DNA from: an uncultured Oscillospiraceae bacterium
GTDB taxonomy: Bacteria; Bacillota; Clostridia; Oscillospirales; Oscillospiraceae
Direction: 5' to 3'
NCBI GenBank assembly: GCA_959022875.1
Contig: CAUFAM010000065.1
Location: 1-6,557 of the forward strand
DNA length: 6,557 bases
Part shown: positions 6,129 through 6,557 of the stretch, one piece after another
Numbering within the stretch: position 1 is the stretch's first letter
Layout: each line of letters opens with the position of its first letter
Position numbers and translations under genes: made by a program
The notes under the pieces: generated by a model
Database searches by the model: none
What the model was told of the DNA's origin: nothing
The model's input: the letters and a program-made list of their open reading frames with translations, nothing else

Positions 6129-6557
6129 ATATTTTAGCCCTGGAGTCCTCCGCGCCTGCCTGTTCTGCCGCCCTTGTGCGGGATGGAGAGCTGGTGGCCC
6201 AGAATTATCAGAACAGCGGCCTGACCCACAGCCGCACGTTGCTGCCCATGGTGGACGATATGCTCCGCAACTGTGGGGAGAGCCTGGAGAAGGTGGATGT
6301 GATCGCCGTGGCGGCCGGGCCTGGTTCCTTTACAGGCCTGCGCATTGGAGTGGCCACCGCCAAGGGGCTGGCCTGGGGGGAAGGGAAGCTGTGCGCCCCC
6401 TGTTCCACTCTGGAGTCCATGGCCTGGCCTCTGGCCCATATGGAGGGGAAACTCATTGTATGCGCCATGGACGCCCGGCGCAAGCAGGTCTATAACGCTC
6501 TGTTCCTGGCCCTGGGGGACAAGCTGGAGCGGCTGAGCCCTGACCGGGCCATCTCCC
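6125..6557 (+). CDS. tsaB: tRNA t6A37 biosynthesis protein TsaB (3' end outside window)
   Basis: TsaB is the ASKHA-fold partner that dimerises with TsaD in t6A synthesis; it is itself not the catalytic subunit. The frame stays open from GTG 6125 to the right edge: 144 residues, against about 230 for the family, so roughly a third is missing. The protein begins MNILALESSAPACSAALV. It shows THSRTLLPMVDDML (34-47), the hallmark AAGPGSFTGLRIGVATAKG (63-81) and MDARRKQVYNA (115-125). GGAGGG at 6111-6116 lies 8 nt before the GTG, which overlaps the tsaE stop as GTGA. In many Firmicutes rimI and tsaD follow; that would be beyond the window. Confidence 0.95.
   Translation, partial: MNILALESSAPACSAALVRDGELVAQNYQNSGLTHSRTLLPMVDDMLRNCGESLEKVDVIAVAAGPGSFTGLRIGVATAKGLAWGEGKLCAPCSTLESMAWPLAHMEGKLIVCAMDARRKQVYNALFLALGDKLERLSPDRAIS

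Noticed and set aside
5887..6495. A 202-codon plus-strand frame across tsaE and tsaB
   Set aside because: It is out of frame with both recognised genes and rich in Gly/Arg/Trp from GC-rich codons. The real tsaB frame is open from 6125 to the window edge with clear family motifs.
1..6557. Novel defence system, mobile element, CRISPR array or tRNA/rRNA gene
   Set aside because: All coding regions belong to conserved housekeeping or energy families. No transposase, regular repeat array, att-like repeats or tRNA fold was found by eye on either strand.

Overview
The window looks like ordinary chromosomal DNA from a GC-rich anaerobic member of the Clostridia, plausibly a gut Oscillospiraceae-type bacterium. 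This is inferred from three things: an Rnf complex in the clostridial order rnfCDGEAB, strong AGGAGG-type ribosome binding sites with TTG and GTG starts, and codons ending mostly in G or C. The species cannot be fixed from the sequence alone.

Layout. Positions 1-4297 (+) carry an rnf operon whose rnfC is cut by the left edge: the C-terminal half of rnfC, then rnfD, rnfG, rnfE, rnfA and rnfB, closely spaced or overlapping (TAATG, ATGA, TAATG junctions). Positions 4311-4355 hold a perfect 20-bp inverted repeat with a 5-nt loop, flanked by A and T tracts. It can serve as a shared bidirectional terminator for the rnf operon and for the convergent gene on the other strand. Positions 4372-5544 (-) encode a RodA/FtsW (SEDS) peptidoglycan glycosyltransferase. 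Positions 5545-5696 are a compact divergent control region with one predicted extended -10 promoter in each direction and overlapping -35 hexamers. Positions 5697-6557 (+) begin a tRNA t6A operon: tsaE complete, then tsaB cut by the right edge.

How the genes work together. The Rnf complex is a membrane respiratory enzyme. RnfB takes electrons from reduced ferredoxin, and they pass through the membrane subunits RnfA/RnfE and the flavin-carrying RnfD and RnfG to RnfC, which reduces NAD+. The energy is stored as a Na+ or H+ gradient; the sequence does not say which ion. RodA polymerises glycan strands for cell elongation. TsaE and TsaB belong to the complex that makes N6-threonylcarbamoyladenosine on ANN-decoding tRNAs. 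These three units are functionally unrelated neighbours.

I found no mobile element, CRISPR array, RNA gene or evident novel system. The points worth a second look are small: the terminator, the divergent promoter arrangement, non-ATG starts, a variant flavin site in RnfD, extra cysteines in RnfB, and a nearly identical 31-bp tract shared by rnfE and rnfA.
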